The notes below the pieces were generated by a model that made no database searches, was not told the origin of the DNA, and worked only from the letters and a program-made list of their open reading frames with translations. 64,000 bases of DNA from Clusia tigrina (lineage: Eukaryota > Arthropoda > Insecta > Diptera > Clusiidae): positions 19,487,981 through 19,551,980 of the forward strand of contig OV050032.1 of assembly GCA_920105625.2 (NCBI GenBank). Direction: 5' to 3'. Numbering within the stretch: the stretch's first letter is position 1; every line of letters begins with the position of its first letter. This document shows, in pieces, positions 63,601 to 64,000 of the stretch. The translations under genes and the position numbers were made by a program.

Positions 63601-64000
63601 TCCCACGTGGTCGGAACTAATGTAGAACTGGTACATGCGCAAAAAAAAACCTGTGCTGATCCAGTTGACCCTCAGTGGCTCGATCTGTCGAAGTCAATAT
63701 TGCTATACTCTCCGCAGACTCGATCGAAGCAACCCGTTTGAGACTAGCACAGTAAGGACAGGTTGCTGAGGGAAACAAGTGTTGTACTGCGTGTAACTAT
63801 TCATTGGATTCGAATGGATGTACGAGAGTAATCTTTAACTTAATCCTTCTCACTTTACAGTACTGGTTTAGTAGCTTCTATTAACCCCTTGATAACTTGA
63901 TAAAAGCACCTTGTGCAGAATTACTATTGTTTCCAACGAATAATTAAGTTCCGCATTCGTTAAAATTTACCAACATATGTATGTACATTAACTACCCGGC
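60695..64000 (+). other. bab1: bab1 first coding intron, 5' portion
   Basis: The intron begins with GTGAGT directly after the EER codons, a strong donor, and it has no acceptor leading into the expected AKMMEN-type continuation before the window ends. In Drosophila the equivalent large intron carries the abdominal enhancers that read Abd-B and Doublesex. I see no protein-coding sequence here. It holds a short CCGGC run near 60884-60902 and otherwise unstructured AT-rich DNA. No transposon is recognisable. Whether Abd-B or Doublesex sites cluster here was not established. Confidence 0.75.

Noticed and set aside
60695..64000. Dimorphic (Abd-B/Doublesex) enhancer of bab1
   Set aside because: The position is right by analogy with Drosophila, but I saw only one loose Doublesex-like core (GCAATGT near 61185) and no convincing cluster. 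It needs a matrix scan.

Overview
The window looks like nuclear DNA from a higher fly (Diptera, Brachycera). It has one spliced protein-coding gene, very long non-coding stretches, abundant (CAA)n, (CTG)n, (CA)n and (TA)n microsatellites, and decayed DNA transposons and non-LTR retrotransposons. The gene resembles Drosophila bab1 but differs enough at its N-terminus that a non-drosophilid, for example a tephritid fruit fly, is a reasonable guess. The species cannot be fixed from sequence alone.

The only gene I can support is the first coding exon of bric a brac 1 (bab1), plus strand, 58874-60694. It encodes 607 residues with a BTB domain and ends at a clean GTGAGT splice donor. The exons for the DNA-binding half lie beyond the right edge, so 60695-64000 is the start of a large intron. 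A possible core promoter (Inr plus DPE) lies at 58137-58171. The inferred 5' UTR carries three short upstream ORFs.

The 58 kb to the left is bab1 upstream DNA. In Drosophila this interval separates bab1 from bab2 and holds leg and antenna enhancers; no bab2 exon is visible here. It is studded with transposon debris. From left to right: a 21-bp tandem array (1242-1346); a mariner copy (6021-7033); two degraded LINEs on the minus strand (8867-10185 and 10365-12150); a LINE 3' tail (15530-15600) and a LINE relic with RNase H (15885-16640); a second, nearly identical mariner (23877-24889); an unrelated mariner relic (25570-25870); a minisatellite of about 111 bp (26040-26650); a jockey-like reverse transcriptase relic (26640-27720); a 123-bp minisatellite (33725-34210); a plus-strand RT relic containing a 22-bp repeat (34420-34765); then a nested stack at 46.7-52.7 kb. 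That stack is a hAT element on the minus strand invaded by a 297-bp mariner MITE, a tRNA-derived SINE head and a LINE, with a Helitron helicase fragment and two more LINE relics beside it.

All transposase and RT genes seen are broken, so nothing here appears able to move by itself. The two mariners, however, share the same internal deletion and the same frameshift and differ at only a few bases. They were therefore probably mobilised recently in trans. Blocks with no recognisable transposon (roughly 17.4-23.8, 27.8-33.7, 34.8-46.7 and 52.8-58.1 kb) are where enhancers would most sensibly be sought. I found no rRNA gene, no CRISPR array and no canonical functional tRNA.
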